The notes beneath the pieces are model-generated. The model searched no databases, was not told the origin of the DNA, and saw only the letters and a list, made by a program, of their open reading frames with translations. The position numbers and the translations under genes were made by a program. Shown here piece after piece: positions 45,274 to 54,104 of a stretch of 64,000 bases of DNA. Positions within the stretch are counted from its first letter, which is position 1; each line of letters opens with the position of its first letter. The DNA comes from a bacterium (lineage in GTDB: Bacteria > Planctomycetota > Planctomycetia > Planctomycetales > Planctomycetaceae). The stretch covers positions 1-64,000 of the forward strand of contig WGME01000005.1 of the NCBI GenBank assembly GCA_016125225.1, in the 5' to 3' direction.

Positions 45274-47163
45274 ATGAGTTCTATTTCGCCGGAGACGGTT
45301 CAGCCCGTGGGGGTAGAAGGGTCGCGTCCGATACGCCTTTGGCCCGCATTCATCATCGTGGCACTCATGCTGGGTGCTGGATACTTGTTTTCGCAACTCC
45401 AATTCGACAATCCCGGCATTACTCATCTGGCACAGCTAGCCATCCCGCTTTTGGCGGCGATGTCGTTGATGGTGTGGTGGCTCTTCTTCAGCTGCCTGAA
45501 GTGGAGAGACCGGCTGGTCGTCCCGGCCATCATCATGGCCTGCTATTTCGGCACGTTTCTTGTCGCTGACGCGAGCATGCCGATTGCGCTCATCTTGTCC
45601 GCCTTGCCTCGGCTGATCCTCGTGGGAATCGTCTGGCTTGTGATCTCGATCCCACTGAAATGGCCACTTCGTCGCGCCGGCCTGGTACTCGCCGTTTTCC
45701 TGACGTGCGGGTATTACACGCTGCTCCGTTTTGAAGGGATTTCGGGAGAATTCTCGCTGAAACTGGATTACCGGTGGAAGCAGACGGCCGAAGAGAATTA
45801 CGTCACGTCACAAGTGCATCTGCCGACATCCGATACGGTCATGGGCGGGGACGGCAACATGGCAAGGCCGGGACTCGTCGCGACAAAAGGCGATTGGACA
45901 GCGTTTCGTGGAGCAGACGGCGTTTCCGTCTATCAAGGGCCACCGATCCCGGAAGATTGGTCGAAACATCCCCTGCAATTGCTTTGGAAGCGACGGATCG
46001 GTCCCGGCTGGGGCTCAGTTGTGATCGTCGGCTCTATCGGCTTCACCCAGGAGCAACGCGGACATCAGGAGGTCGTCACCGCATTCCAGATCGACACCGG
46101 CGAACCGATCTGGGAATTCGCCGAAGAAGCCCGCTTTGAGGAAGCCTTATCAGGGGCGGGACCGCGATCGACTCCATTGTTCCAAGGTGGGAAGCTCTAC
46201 TCGGTGGGGGCGACTGGACGCTTAAACTGTCTTGAAGCCCTCACTGGTGAGAAGGTCTGGGGAACTTCTATCGTCCGCGGAGAGAACATCGAAGTGCCCC
46301 AGTGGGGATATGCCTGCTCTCCCATTATCGTGGGGGATGTGGTGATCGTGCTGCCGGGAAAACCAGACGGCGCCGCGATCACGGCGTTCGATGCCAAGAC
46401 GGGTAATCCCCTTTGGGCCGCTGCGGACGGCGACCACTCTTATACGTCGGCACAGTACGCCACCATGTGCGATATCCCTCAGATCCTGGCGTTTACGAGT
46501 GTCGGACTGACAGGGATTTTGCCGGACAGTGGAAAGGTACTATGGAAGCATGAGTGGTCCGCTGGTGGTTATGCCCGCTGTGTCCAGCCTTACGTGCAGG
46601 ATGACACGATCGTGATTTCGACCTATTTCGGGCTGGGCATTCGCAAGGTGAAAGTGACGAGAGATGGAGAGACCTGGAAAGACGAAATCGTCTGGGATTC
46701 CAAAGGATTCAAGCCCTATTTCAACGATATGGTTGTCGTCGGCAAATATGCTTATGGTTTTGATAATACGATTTTTGCCTGCCTGGATCTGGCAACAGGG
46801 CAGCGCCAATGGAAGGGGGGACGATACGGTTGCGGTCAAGTTCTCCTGCTCGAAAAACAGCGGAAGTTGCTTGTGATTTCGGAGCAAGGGGAAGCCGTTC
46901 TGCTTGATGCGAACTCCGAACGGCACGTGGAACTCGCGAAGTTTCAGGCACTCGATGGCAAGACCTGGAATCACCCTGTGATCGCTCACGGCAAATTGTT
47001 TGTTCGCAATAGTGAAGAGATGGCCTGTTATGACGTCCGTCCGACGGTGGGTGTACCCGCTGAGTCGTTGACGCAACGGTCTGAAATACAGGACACCGCA
47101 GTTCGGAATCCAGGCGGACTCGTCGATGCGGGAGCCGTTCAAAGCTCGCGAGGATTGGAGTGA
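45274..47163 (+). CDS. Membrane protein with PQQ-like beta-propeller
   Basis: A 629-residue protein; ATG at 45274 with AGGA upstream. The N-terminal 160 residues hold about six hydrophobic helices (FIIVALMLGAGYLFSQL, LAIPLLAAMSLMVWWLFFS, VVPAIIMACYFGTFLVADAS). From about residue 205 an eight-bladed PQQ/WD40-like propeller follows: DWTAFRGADGVS, then repeated blades (VTAFQIDTGEPIWEF, LNCLEALTGEKVWG, ITAFDAKTGNPLWAA, DSGKVLWKHEWSAGGY, IFACLDLATGQRQWKGGRYG). Ligands for PQQ are not evident, so it may be a structural or assembly protein. It lies in an operon with a DUF1207-type protein and is probably repressed by the TetR-type regulator. Confidence 0.75.
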   Translation: MSSISPETVQPVGVEGSRPIRLWPAFIIVALMLGAGYLFSQLQFDNPGITHLAQLAIPLLAAMSLMVWWLFFSCLKWRDRLVVPAIIMACYFGTFLVADASMPIALILSALPRLILVGIVWLVISIPLKWPLRRAGLVLAVFLTCGYYTLLRFEGISGEFSLKLDYRWKQTAEENYVTSQVHLPTSDTVMGGDGNMARPGLVATKGDWTAFRGADGVSVYQGPPIPEDWSKHPLQLLWKRRIGPGWGSVVIVGSIGFTQEQRGHQEVVTAFQIDTGEPIWEFAEEARFEEALSGAGPRSTPLFQGGKLYSVGATGRLNCLEALTGEKVWGTSIVRGENIEVPQWGYACSPIIVGDVVIVLPGKPDGAAITAFDAKTGNPLWAAADGDHSYTSAQYATMCDIPQILAFTSVGLTGILPDSGKVLWKHEWSAGGYARCVQPYVQDDTIVISTYFGLGIRKVKVTRDGETWKDEIVWDSKGFKPYFNDMVVVGKYAYGFDNTIFACLDLATGQRQWKGGRYGCGQVLLLEKQRKLLVISEQGEAVLLDANSERHVELAKFQALDGKTWNHPVIAHGKLFVRNSEEMACYDVRPTVGVPAESLTQRSEIQDTAVRNPGGLVDAGAVQSSRGLE

Positions 47164-47166
47164 ATC

Positions 47167-48222
47167 ATGGATGGTGACACACCGACACGGCGGGTATGCG
47201 GCCTGATGCCGCGCGTGATTCGTGCTTTGTTACTCCTCGTCGCCTGGCTCGAGTGCGAGTTCTTCGACTCGAATGTTCTGAAAGCTCAATCTCAGCCGCT
47301 TTCGAATAACTCGCTTCCGTTTGACGATCGGCCATTATTTGGCTCGGCCTTTGAGGCCGACCTCATGAGCGCCGGAGAGTTTTCCCACGAGTTGTCTCCT
47401 TTTCTGGGCGAGAACCAGGTGGAATCGGTCGCCGTTTCGACATTCTCGTCAGCTCCGCCTGCTGAGTGGCAGTGGAAATTCCTGCCGCAGGGATTTCTGT
47501 ATCACACCTATTGGGCCAGTACGGCCGAACCGCGGTTGTCGACTCGCGCGATCAGCGATGTCGGAGGTCACAACTCTCTCGACTCGCAGATCGGGGCGCG
47601 GATCGGCCTTGTCCGCTTCGGCGATGCCGATGCCGAAGAGGGGTTCCAGTTCGACTTGCTTGGGGGGGCGAACCTGCGGCAGAACATCGATACGTACGAC
47701 TGGGATATGACTGGGACGGACTACCGTTATGACATCCCGTTGACGTACCGGAGGGGCCGGCATGCCTGGAAGTTCGGCTTCTACCACGTGAGTTCTCATA
47801 TGGGTGACGAATTCCTGAAATACAACCCTGCCATCTCGCGGATCGATTACTACCGCGACGCGATCTACCTCGGCTATTCGTACTACGCCACTCCTGAATT
47901 GCGACTGTATGGAGAAATTGATTATGCCCTGCGCTCCGATTTCGCAGAACCCCTGCATTTTCAGTTCGGTTTCGACTGGGGACCCGTCTCTCCGACCGGC
48001 GTTCGCGGCGCTCCCTTCGTCGCGGCCAACGTCCACCTTCGGGAAGAACTCGACTTCAGCGGCAACGTGAGTTTGCAGGCCGGATGGGCCTGGAAGGGCG
48101 AAGGGACGATGGCGGGAACACTGAGGACAGGTCTGCATTTCTACAATGGGGGGAGCCCGCAGTATTCCTTCTACCGCGAAAACGAACAGCAGATCGGCTG
48201 GGGCCTCTGGTACGACTTCTGA
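47167..48222 (+). CDS. DUF1207-type envelope protein
   Basis: A 351-residue protein starting 3 bases after the previous stop. It has an N-terminal signal or anchor (RVIRALLLLVAWLECEFF) and a beta-rich domain with the conserved layout FLPQGFLYHTYWASTAEPRL, QIGARIGLVRFGD, RHAWKFGFYHVSSHMGDEF, ISRIDYYRDAIYLGYSYYAT, ending in IGWGLWYDF. The terminal aromatic residue and alternating hydrophobic strands suggest an outer-membrane beta-barrel. DUF1207 proteins are frequent in planctomycetes and have no assigned function. Confidence 0.8.
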   Translation: MDGDTPTRRVCGLMPRVIRALLLLVAWLECEFFDSNVLKAQSQPLSNNSLPFDDRPLFGSAFEADLMSAGEFSHELSPFLGENQVESVAVSTFSSAPPAEWQWKFLPQGFLYHTYWASTAEPRLSTRAISDVGGHNSLDSQIGARIGLVRFGDADAEEGFQFDLLGGANLRQNIDTYDWDMTGTDYRYDIPLTYRRGRHAWKFGFYHVSSHMGDEFLKYNPAISRIDYYRDAIYLGYSYYATPELRLYGEIDYALRSDFAEPLHFQFGFDWGPVSPTGVRGAPFVAANVHLREELDFSGNVSLQAGWAWKGEGTMAGTLRTGLHFYNGGSPQYSFYRENEQQIGWGLWYDF

Positions 48223-48576
48223 TCAGGGCGGGCGATTCATATGAGTCATGGATGCGAACTAACAACTGGTGCGGTCAAGATCACAGCAACGAATTCCTGA
48301 AGGCTATTAGCAGAACTGAACACTCAGTCGCGGCTGCGTGATCCTTCCCACGATATTCGCTGAATCCAATGCGACCGGAGTGAGTCTCTTCTGAAGGCTC
48401 GGCCAGCAGCCGGCTAATTGGTTGATCTTTCGACACACGGGCCATTCAGAATAAAATTGAAATTTGAATTTGACTCAGATTCATGATTCATTTATAGTCG
48501 TTATCCGTCCGCTCGACCCAGAGCCAGTGTCACGGTTCAACACAATCTCACTGCTAAAGCTCTTTGAGGCCCGGAT
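48223..48576. other. Intergenic region carrying the promoter of the ABC exporter operon
   Basis: About 350 bases. The only clear element is the TetR-type operator and promoter at 48451-48498. The rest has no recognised gene and no strong terminator. Confidence 0.45.
48451..48498 (+). promoter_or_regulatory. TetR-type operator and promoter of the ABC exporter operon (site 2)
   Basis: The operator 48451-48474 matches site 1 (45070-45093) at 20 of 24 positions; a 19-base core from TTGAAATTTG to TTGACTCA is identical in both. TTGACT (48470-48475), 17 bases, TATAGT (48493-48498) make a strong -35/-10 pair with the operator over the -35. The first gene begins at 48577. Confidence 0.75.
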
Positions 48577-49701
48577 ATGGCGACCGCCACACTCGATAAA
48601 TCGACACCGCAGGCGCGACAACCAGTATTCCCCAAGAAGGCCCCCCATGGCCGTCGGCGATGGGTCTGGACTGGATTGTGGTTGTTAGTGATTTCCGTGG
48701 GACTGGTGATCGGCAGAACGTGGGTTTTTCCCCCACCCGTGCCTCTCCCTGTGCCGCGGGATCTCCCCCCAACTGTTGGTGGGCTAGGGCGTCTTACTCC
48801 CGAAGGCGACGTGATCAGCGTCGCTCCTCCAACACCCACTGGCGCCATGTCAGGGGCACGCGTGGAGAAACTGCTAGTCTCCGTCGGTGACGAGGTTAAA
48901 GTGGGGCAAGTTCTGGCACTTCTGGATACCCACCGCGGACGCGCTGCCTCCGTCCGGCAATTTCAGGCAATGATCGCGGTCGCCAAGGCGAAACTGGCTC
49001 TCATCAAGGCCGGGCCGAAATTAGAGGACATTCGAGTTCAGGAAGCCGTGATTCGGCATTCTCAGGCTGATCTCGCGGACGCGGTGTCGAGTTACGAACG
49101 AGCAGAAATACTCGCAACGAAGAATACCTTCACCCGTGAAGAGTTGGAGACCCGTCGGTTGAGGCGCGATCAGGCACAGGCCTCGCTTGAGCAGCAGCAG
49201 GCCCGCCTCGAAGCCATGAAGGCGATCCGACCAGAAGATGTGCAAGCCGCCGAAGCCGAGCTTGCGCAGGCCGAAGCCAGCCTAGAGATTGGGGAAGAAG
49301 ATCTGCGAAACACGGAAGTGCGTTCCCCGGTTGTCGGACGAATTCTGAGAATTCATGCCAGGGCCGGAGAACGAGTCGGGGACGAAGGGCTCCTCGATGT
49401 GGGGAATACTGGTGTCATGCATGTGATCGCGGAGATCTATGAGGCGGATATCGATAAGGTTCGGGTCGGCCAGAAAGCGAAGGCAAGAGTTCCGACGCTC
49501 GGAGACGTCTGGCTGACAGGGGAAGTTGTTGGCAAGGATCTGGTGATCGCCCGTCAGGACCTGTTCGACAACGACCCCGTTGCTGACATCGATTCCCGAA
49601 TCGTTGAAGTCCGCATTCAGCTTTCTCAGGAAGATAGCGCAAGAGTGGCCGGCTTGTCCAATGCCCGCGCGCAGGTCGTTATCGACATCGGGCAGGAGTA
49701 A
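48577..49701 (+). CDS. HlyD/DevB-type adaptor of an ABC exporter
   Basis: A 374-residue membrane-fusion protein. The N-terminal membrane helix (WVWTGLWLLVISVGLVIGRT) precedes GGLGRLTPEGDVISVAPPTP, then a lipoyl half-motif (LVSVGDEVKVGQVLALLDT), a long coiled-coil hairpin (about 130-240; QQQARLEAMKAI) and a second lipoyl half (RSPVVGRILRIHARAGERVG). The C-terminal barrel includes IAEIYEADIDKVRVGQKAKA. Its neighbours are a DevC-like permease and a DevA-like ATPase, so together they form a DevBCA-type exporter. Substrate unknown. Confidence 0.85.
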   Translation: MATATLDKSTPQARQPVFPKKAPHGRRRWVWTGLWLLVISVGLVIGRTWVFPPPVPLPVPRDLPPTVGGLGRLTPEGDVISVAPPTPTGAMSGARVEKLLVSVGDEVKVGQVLALLDTHRGRAASVRQFQAMIAVAKAKLALIKAGPKLEDIRVQEAVIRHSQADLADAVSSYERAEILATKNTFTREELETRRLRRDQAQASLEQQQARLEAMKAIRPEDVQAAEAELAQAEASLEIGEEDLRNTEVRSPVVGRILRIHARAGERVGDEGLLDVGNTGVMHVIAEIYEADIDKVRVGQKAKARVPTLGDVWLTGEVVGKDLVIARQDLFDNDPVADIDSRIVEVRIQLSQEDSARVAGLSNARAQVVIDIGQE

Positions 49702-49703
49702 CC

Positions 49704-50879
49704 ATGACATTCCTGTTTCGAGATCTGCCCATTGCCTGGCTGTCACTCAGCCACGGGCGGACGAAGTTAATCGCCGCGGTCATCGGCGTCGTCTTCGCTG
49801 ACCTGCTGATGTGGATGCAACTCGGCTTCATGACGGCAGCCATCCAGGGTGCGACCTTCATCCACAACCTGCTGGTTGGCGATCTGGTCGTCGTCAATCC
49901 GCAGTCTGAAATCTTGATGCAAGCAAAGCCGTTCCCACGAGTCTATCTGGCACGCGCTCTCAGCCATCCAGATGTCGCAACCATTTCTTTGCTGCGAGTC
50001 GGCGGAGTGGCCTGGAAGAACCCTCCAGGTTTGGGGACGGCCAGTGGAGAAAAACGCAATTTGACCATCTACAGCATTGAGCCGCATTCTCCCGCAATTG
50101 CTGCACCGGGCGTTGAGGAGTATGCGACACAGCTAACTGCCGCAGACACAGTCCTGTTCGACAGGCTGTCCCGCCCCGAGTTCGCTCCCGTCATCGCCAA
50201 ATACGAGTCGGGTGAACCGGTGGAGGCCGAGATCAACGGACGGCAGGTTCGCGTAGTGGGCTCTACGGCCATCGGTGCAAGTTTCCAGGTCGACGGGAAT
50301 CTCATCACGAGCGATCTGAATTTCCAACGTTTTACGAACCGCCCTCCCGGCTCAGCGGATGCCGGAATTATCCGCCTACGCCCGGAAGCCGATCCGGCGC
50401 AGGTCAAGGCCGAACTTCAGAAATCGCTGGGCAAGGACCTGCTGGTTCTCACCAAGAGCGAGTACATCGCGCGTGATCGGAGCTACTTGTCGCGACGCAG
50501 CCCCGTCAACTTCATCTTCGGCCTAGGGACTGCAGTCGGTTTTCTCGTCGGTTTTGCCATCGTTTATCAGGTGCTCTTCACCGACGTCAGCAATAATCTG
50601 CCGCAGTTCGCAACGCTGAAAGCCATCGGCTATTCAGACGGTTACTTGCAGCAGGTGGTGTTGCAAGAGGCCATCATCCTGTCAATCTTCGGATTCTTGC
50701 CAGGCACAATTCTGGCGAGCGGGCTTTATACAGCGGCGCGAGCGGCGACGAGATTACCGATGTCGTTGACCTGGGACCGCGGTTTGTTGGTCTTTGGTCT
50801 GACCGTCGTGATGTGCAGTCTTTCCGGACTGCTGGCGATTCGAAAACTTCGACAGGCAGACCCTGCAGACGTCTTCTAA
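49704..50879 (+). CDS. DevC/FtsX-type ABC exporter permease
   Basis: A 391-residue inner-membrane protein with AGGAG before its ATG. It has an N-terminal helix (LIAAVIGVVFADLLMWMQLG), a large periplasmic domain (about 45-270), and three C-terminal helices (INFIFGLGTAVGFLVGFAIV, ILSIFGFLPGTILASGLYTA, GLLVFGLTVVMCSLSGLLAI). The loop LPQFATLKAIGYSDGYLQQV is the coupling region typical of FtsX/MacB permeases. It forms an operon with adaptor and ATPase. Confidence 0.85.
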   Translation: MTFLFRDLPIAWLSLSHGRTKLIAAVIGVVFADLLMWMQLGFMTAAIQGATFIHNLLVGDLVVVNPQSEILMQAKPFPRVYLARALSHPDVATISLLRVGGVAWKNPPGLGTASGEKRNLTIYSIEPHSPAIAAPGVEEYATQLTAADTVLFDRLSRPEFAPVIAKYESGEPVEAEINGRQVRVVGSTAIGASFQVDGNLITSDLNFQRFTNRPPGSADAGIIRLRPEADPAQVKAELQKSLGKDLLVLTKSEYIARDRSYLSRRSPVNFIFGLGTAVGFLVGFAIVYQVLFTDVSNNLPQFATLKAIGYSDGYLQQVVLQEAIILSIFGFLPGTILASGLYTAARAATRLPMSLTWDRGLLVFGLTVVMCSLSGLLAIRKLRQADPADVF

Positions 50880-50892
50880 AGGAATGGCACTG

Positions 50893-51681
50893 ATGGGACA
50901 ATCACCTGTCACGAACTTCATGGCCGCGCGACCTGGATCCTTTGATCCTCCAGCAAGCATACGTGCTGGGCGGAATGGTGATCGGCGTCGCTTCGATGCC
51001 GCCGATCCGGCTGTCACCGTTCGGAACCTCGACTTTTCCTACGAAGAGGCCGGGGCGATGAAGCAGGTGTTGTTTGATATCGATCTGGACATCTGGCCGG
51101 GTGAAATCGTTCTCCTGACCGGTCCCTCCGGCTGTGGCAAGACCACGCTCCTGTCCTTGATCGGAGGCCTCCGCACGGTGCAATCCGGCGAACTCACCGT
51201 CCTGGGACACTCACTTCATGGTAGTCCGGCAGGGGAATTGGTCGAAGTTCGACGGCATATTGGCTTTATCTTCCAGATGCACAACCTGATGGAGTTCCTG
51301 ACGGCGCGCCAAAATGTGCAGATGACGCTCCAGTTGCACCCAGGACTGACCCGCGCAGAGATGGAAGAACGTGCCAATCAGGCACTTGATGAGGTTGGCC
51401 TGGGTCATCGGCGTGCTGCGTATCCAGCCAACATGTCCGGCGGGCAAAAACAGCGGGTATCCATCGCTCGTGCTCTGGTGAATCATCCCCGACTTGTGTT
51501 GGCTGACGAGCCGACGTCGGCACTGGACAGCAAAACTGGGCACGAAGTCATTGACATTCTGGTGCGACTCGCGCGTGAACAGGGCTGTGCCATCCTGATG
51601 GTGACGCACGATACTCGTATCTCCGATATGGCGGATCGAATCATTGCGATGGAGGACGGCCATATCATCTCTGATGAATGA
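50893..51681 (+). CDS. DevA-type ABC exporter ATPase
   Basis: A roughly 262-residue cytoplasmic ATPase. AAAGGA sits nine bases before the ATG at 50893; the ATG at 50884 is an alternative. Walker A is GPSGCGKTTLL, the signature MSGGQKQRVSIARAL, Walker B LVLADEPTSALDS and the H-loop VTHD. It belongs to the MacB/LolD-like subgroup. The N-terminal 45 residues before VTVRNLDFSYEEAG are unusual and poorly conserved in look. It powers the DevC-like permease. Its stop precedes the next start by about 100 bases. Confidence 0.85.
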   Translation: MGQSPVTNFMAARPGSFDPPASIRAGRNGDRRRFDAADPAVTVRNLDFSYEEAGAMKQVLFDIDLDIWPGEIVLLTGPSGCGKTTLLSLIGGLRTVQSGELTVLGHSLHGSPAGELVEVRRHIGFIFQMHNLMEFLTARQNVQMTLQLHPGLTRAEMEERANQALDEVGLGHRRAAYPANMSGGQKQRVSIARALVNHPRLVLADEPTSALDSKTGHEVIDILVRLAREQGCAILMVTHDTRISDMADRIIAMEDGHIISDE

Positions 51682-51778
51682 CGCCACCCCAATTTACGGT
51701 GAGGTACTGAACCACCGGCACCTTATTCAAGCAGACGGCGCAGGCCTAGCGTTTCTATGCCACGGAAGGCTGAAAACA

Positions 51779-53005
51779 ATGAAACGACAGTGGTGCCTTC
51801 CGGCGATACTTCCGAACCAGCTGTCTTCTCAAGCGTTAACGCCGCACGATCGGCCTCGAAATTATGACAAGGCACCGGTTCGGCTGTGCTGGATATCGCT
51901 TCCGACGATCCTGTTGATTGCTCTATCTGGCAACCATCTATTTGCGAGTGATAATGATGACATCAACGTCAGGGACGGTGAAGCATCGGGATTCGTGCTG
52001 ACCCCCGATGAGGTCTTTGGGGAAGAGCAGAGTTCGGACGAAATTGGACCGGTCACTCCGCTCACACGTAGTCACCGACAGAGAGGACCGCTTGGACCTG
52101 GACCCAGCGGCCGCCGAGGGAGTATGGGAGGCCGAGGAAGGCAGCCCGGATACACAATGACCTGGTACCCTTCGCAGGCTGTTTCCGGGCAATCCGGCGA
52201 GCTTGGAATGCTGCGCCAAAGCATCTCTGCCCCTGTGCCCATTTGGATGGGAGAAGGACAAGCGGTTTTAATGAATGTGAGCGTGGGGAACATCCACTTC
52301 ACGGGGAACGTAATTCTTCCAGATAGCAGCCGTTTATTTCCTGAGAATCTGTGGAACGTGAATGTCGGCCTGAATTACGTGCGTCAGTTCGATAACGGAT
52401 GGACCGGCATGTTGATGACGGGCATCGGTGCCTTGGGCGATGCCCCGTTCCAGAGAAGCGACGAGATCAACCTCATGTTGGGCGGGACTCTGACGATTCC
52501 GGCTCGAAACGACCGAGACTTCTGGAATCTCGGAGTCATCTTTTCTTCCGGAGGCACGCTCAACTTTCCGATTCCAATCGTCGGATACAACTGGAATCCA
52601 TCGGAAACATTTCAAATGACAATCGGGCTGCCTATGTCAATGCATTGGGAGCCTGCGGACGATTGGTCCGTGGATATGTCTTACGTCCCTCTAACCAATG
52701 TCAACGCGAGAGTTACTTACTCGGCGGTGGAGAAGTTGTCCTTCTACGGAGGTTACGAGAACATCACGGAATCCTATTTCCTGTCGGACCGCATCAATTC
52801 TGACCACCGTTTCTTTGTCTTCGAACAACGGGTGATATGTGGCGCTCAATGGAAATTTTCCGATCACTTCACGGCGGACTTGCATGCTGGCTATGCATTC
52901 GAGCGCAGATTCGGCGAAGGTGAGAATCAGGGTTCATCTCTCCAGGACGAAGTCACCGTCTCACCAGGAGCCTTCTTGGGTCTGAACATCCGTCTTGATT
53001 TTTGA
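51779..53005 (+). CDS. DUF6268-type outer-membrane protein
   Basis: A 408-residue protein; ATG at 51779 preceded by GGAAGG. The N-terminal hydrophobic stretch after LCWISLP (TILLIALSGNHLFA) looks like a signal peptide with a long n-region. A low-complexity linker (GPLGPGPSGRRGSMGGRGRQ) precedes a beta-barrel-like domain: WNVNVGLNYVRQFDNGWTGM, GIGALGDAPFQRSDEINLML, LNFPIPIVGYNWNPSETFQM, ending in FLGLNIRLDF. The pattern of alternating strands and the terminal Phe are typical of outer-membrane barrels and of DUF6268. It may be an outer-membrane partner of the DevBCA exporter. Confidence 0.75.
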   Translation: MKRQWCLPAILPNQLSSQALTPHDRPRNYDKAPVRLCWISLPTILLIALSGNHLFASDNDDINVRDGEASGFVLTPDEVFGEEQSSDEIGPVTPLTRSHRQRGPLGPGPSGRRGSMGGRGRQPGYTMTWYPSQAVSGQSGELGMLRQSISAPVPIWMGEGQAVLMNVSVGNIHFTGNVILPDSSRLFPENLWNVNVGLNYVRQFDNGWTGMLMTGIGALGDAPFQRSDEINLMLGGTLTIPARNDRDFWNLGVIFSSGGTLNFPIPIVGYNWNPSETFQMTIGLPMSMHWEPADDWSVDMSYVPLTNVNARVTYSAVEKLSFYGGYENITESYFLSDRINSDHRFFVFEQRVICGAQWKFSDHFTADLHAGYAFERRFGEGENQGSSLQDEVTVSPGAFLGLNIRLDF

Positions 53006-53540
53006 TTTTGGCGAGGTCCTGTCTCGGTCATGACGCTCGAAGCCAACGGTGCGTACTCTGCGAAGGTCGGAGTGCCCTACAACGAGGCACGCAGTCGAGA
53101 GATGAAGAAACGCTGGGGGAGCGGCGTTAGGGCCGACACCTAACGTTCAACTGGCGAATCATCATGGCCCCTCGCCGACTGATCGAATATGTCGTCACCC
53201 ACGAACTCTGCCACACGGTCTACCCCGACCACTCCCGATATTTCTGGCGGCTGCTGGAGAAGGTCATGCCCGACTATGAACGACGCCGACAGGCACTGGC
53301 CATCAATGGGGCGAAGTATGACCAGAGAGAAAGTCGATAAACACGTCAAGGGCCAGAATGTGCAAGTTTTGAAAGGCCTTCCGCATCACGATGGGGGTGA
53401 TGTGCATCTATCCAGAATACCACTAACGATGCTCATCACTTCAATCTCCATATAGCAGCAACTTGTTCCCTATATCACCGAAGACATGCCCCTAGTTATT
53501 GTCCTTGCCAAGCTAGTTGCGGGTGGTACGCTTCCGACGC
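53006..53540. other. Intergenic region with a broken metallopeptidase gene
   Basis: About 535 bases. A frameshifted YgjP/DUF45-type metallopeptidase remnant occupies about 53090-53340. The rest holds no recognised gene. It marks the left border of the plasmid-like region. Confidence 0.45.
53090..53340 (+). pseudogene. YgjP/DUF45-type metallopeptidase remnant, frameshifted
   Basis: One frame reads SREMKKRWGSG (about 53090-53130). A second frame, from about 53146 to the stop at 53338-53340, reads NWRIIMAPRRLIEYVVTHEL then CHTVYPDHSRYFWRLLEKVM and PDYERRR. Together these are the C-terminal half of the M48-like DUF45 family, with its RWGSC, HExxH (HELCH) and DHS-FW motifs. The two blocks are in different frames and the N-terminal half is absent. 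The gene is inactive. Such peptidases often sit next to type I restriction genes, none of which is seen here. Confidence 0.65.
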
Positions 53541-54083
53541 ATGTCGGAATTCCACTCCATTCGCGAGGCGACCACGGTCACGGGGGTGTCCGTGACCACG
53601 CTCAGGCGGTTCATCCGGGCCATTGTTGCTGACGAGGGGCATCCGGATCGGGAGCATCTGCTGCCCACCGTCGAAGACGTCCGCCGTATGAAAGCGGCTG
53701 GTGAGCAGTTCACTTGGAAGATCAGCGGGGAATTGCTGCAGCGGGAATATGGCGAGCGGGCGCGGCCGAAAGTCAGTTCCGGCGAGGACTTTGGCCCCTT
53801 GGGCGAAATCGTGGCTCTGCTCCGCAATCAGTTGCAGTCGGCGGATGAGCAGCTCAAGGTCAAAGACCAGCAGATTGCCAGCCAGGTGGAGATCATCCAC
53901 AGCTTGAATGAACGTATCCACGAAGGCAATGTGCTGATGGCGACCGTGCAGAAGCAGATGGCGTTGCCGGAACCTGAGAAACCGAAGGATGTCCCACCGG
54001 TGAAATCAGCAAAGGTGGCGGAAAAGCACGCCGCACCAAAAAGCTCGAAGCGGAAAGGGCTGATCGCTCGCCTGTTTCGGTAA
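53541..54083 (+). CDS. HTH plus coiled-coil protein next to the replication initiator
   Basis: A 180-residue protein. I take the ATG at 53541 rather than an upstream frame start. MSEFHSIREATTVTGVSVTT then LRRFIRA is a helix-turn-helix of the MerR/excisionase-like type. Residues about 85-135 form a coiled coil (LLRNQLQSADEQLKVKDQQI, EIIHSLNERIHEGN). The C-terminus is basic (KSSKRKGLIARLFR). The arrangement resembles plasmid proteins that bind an origin or centromere-like site. It precedes the initiator gene by 21 bases (to the ATG at 54105). Copy control or partition is likely but unproven. Confidence 0.6.
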   Translation: MSEFHSIREATTVTGVSVTTLRRFIRAIVADEGHPDREHLLPTVEDVRRMKAAGEQFTWKISGELLQREYGERARPKVSSGEDFGPLGEIVALLRNQLQSADEQLKVKDQQIASQVEIIHSLNERIHEGNVLMATVQKQMALPEPEKPKDVPPVKSAKVAEKHAAPKSSKRKGLIARLFR

Positions 54084-54104
54084 GTCGGCGTAATCTTGGC
54101 AGCG

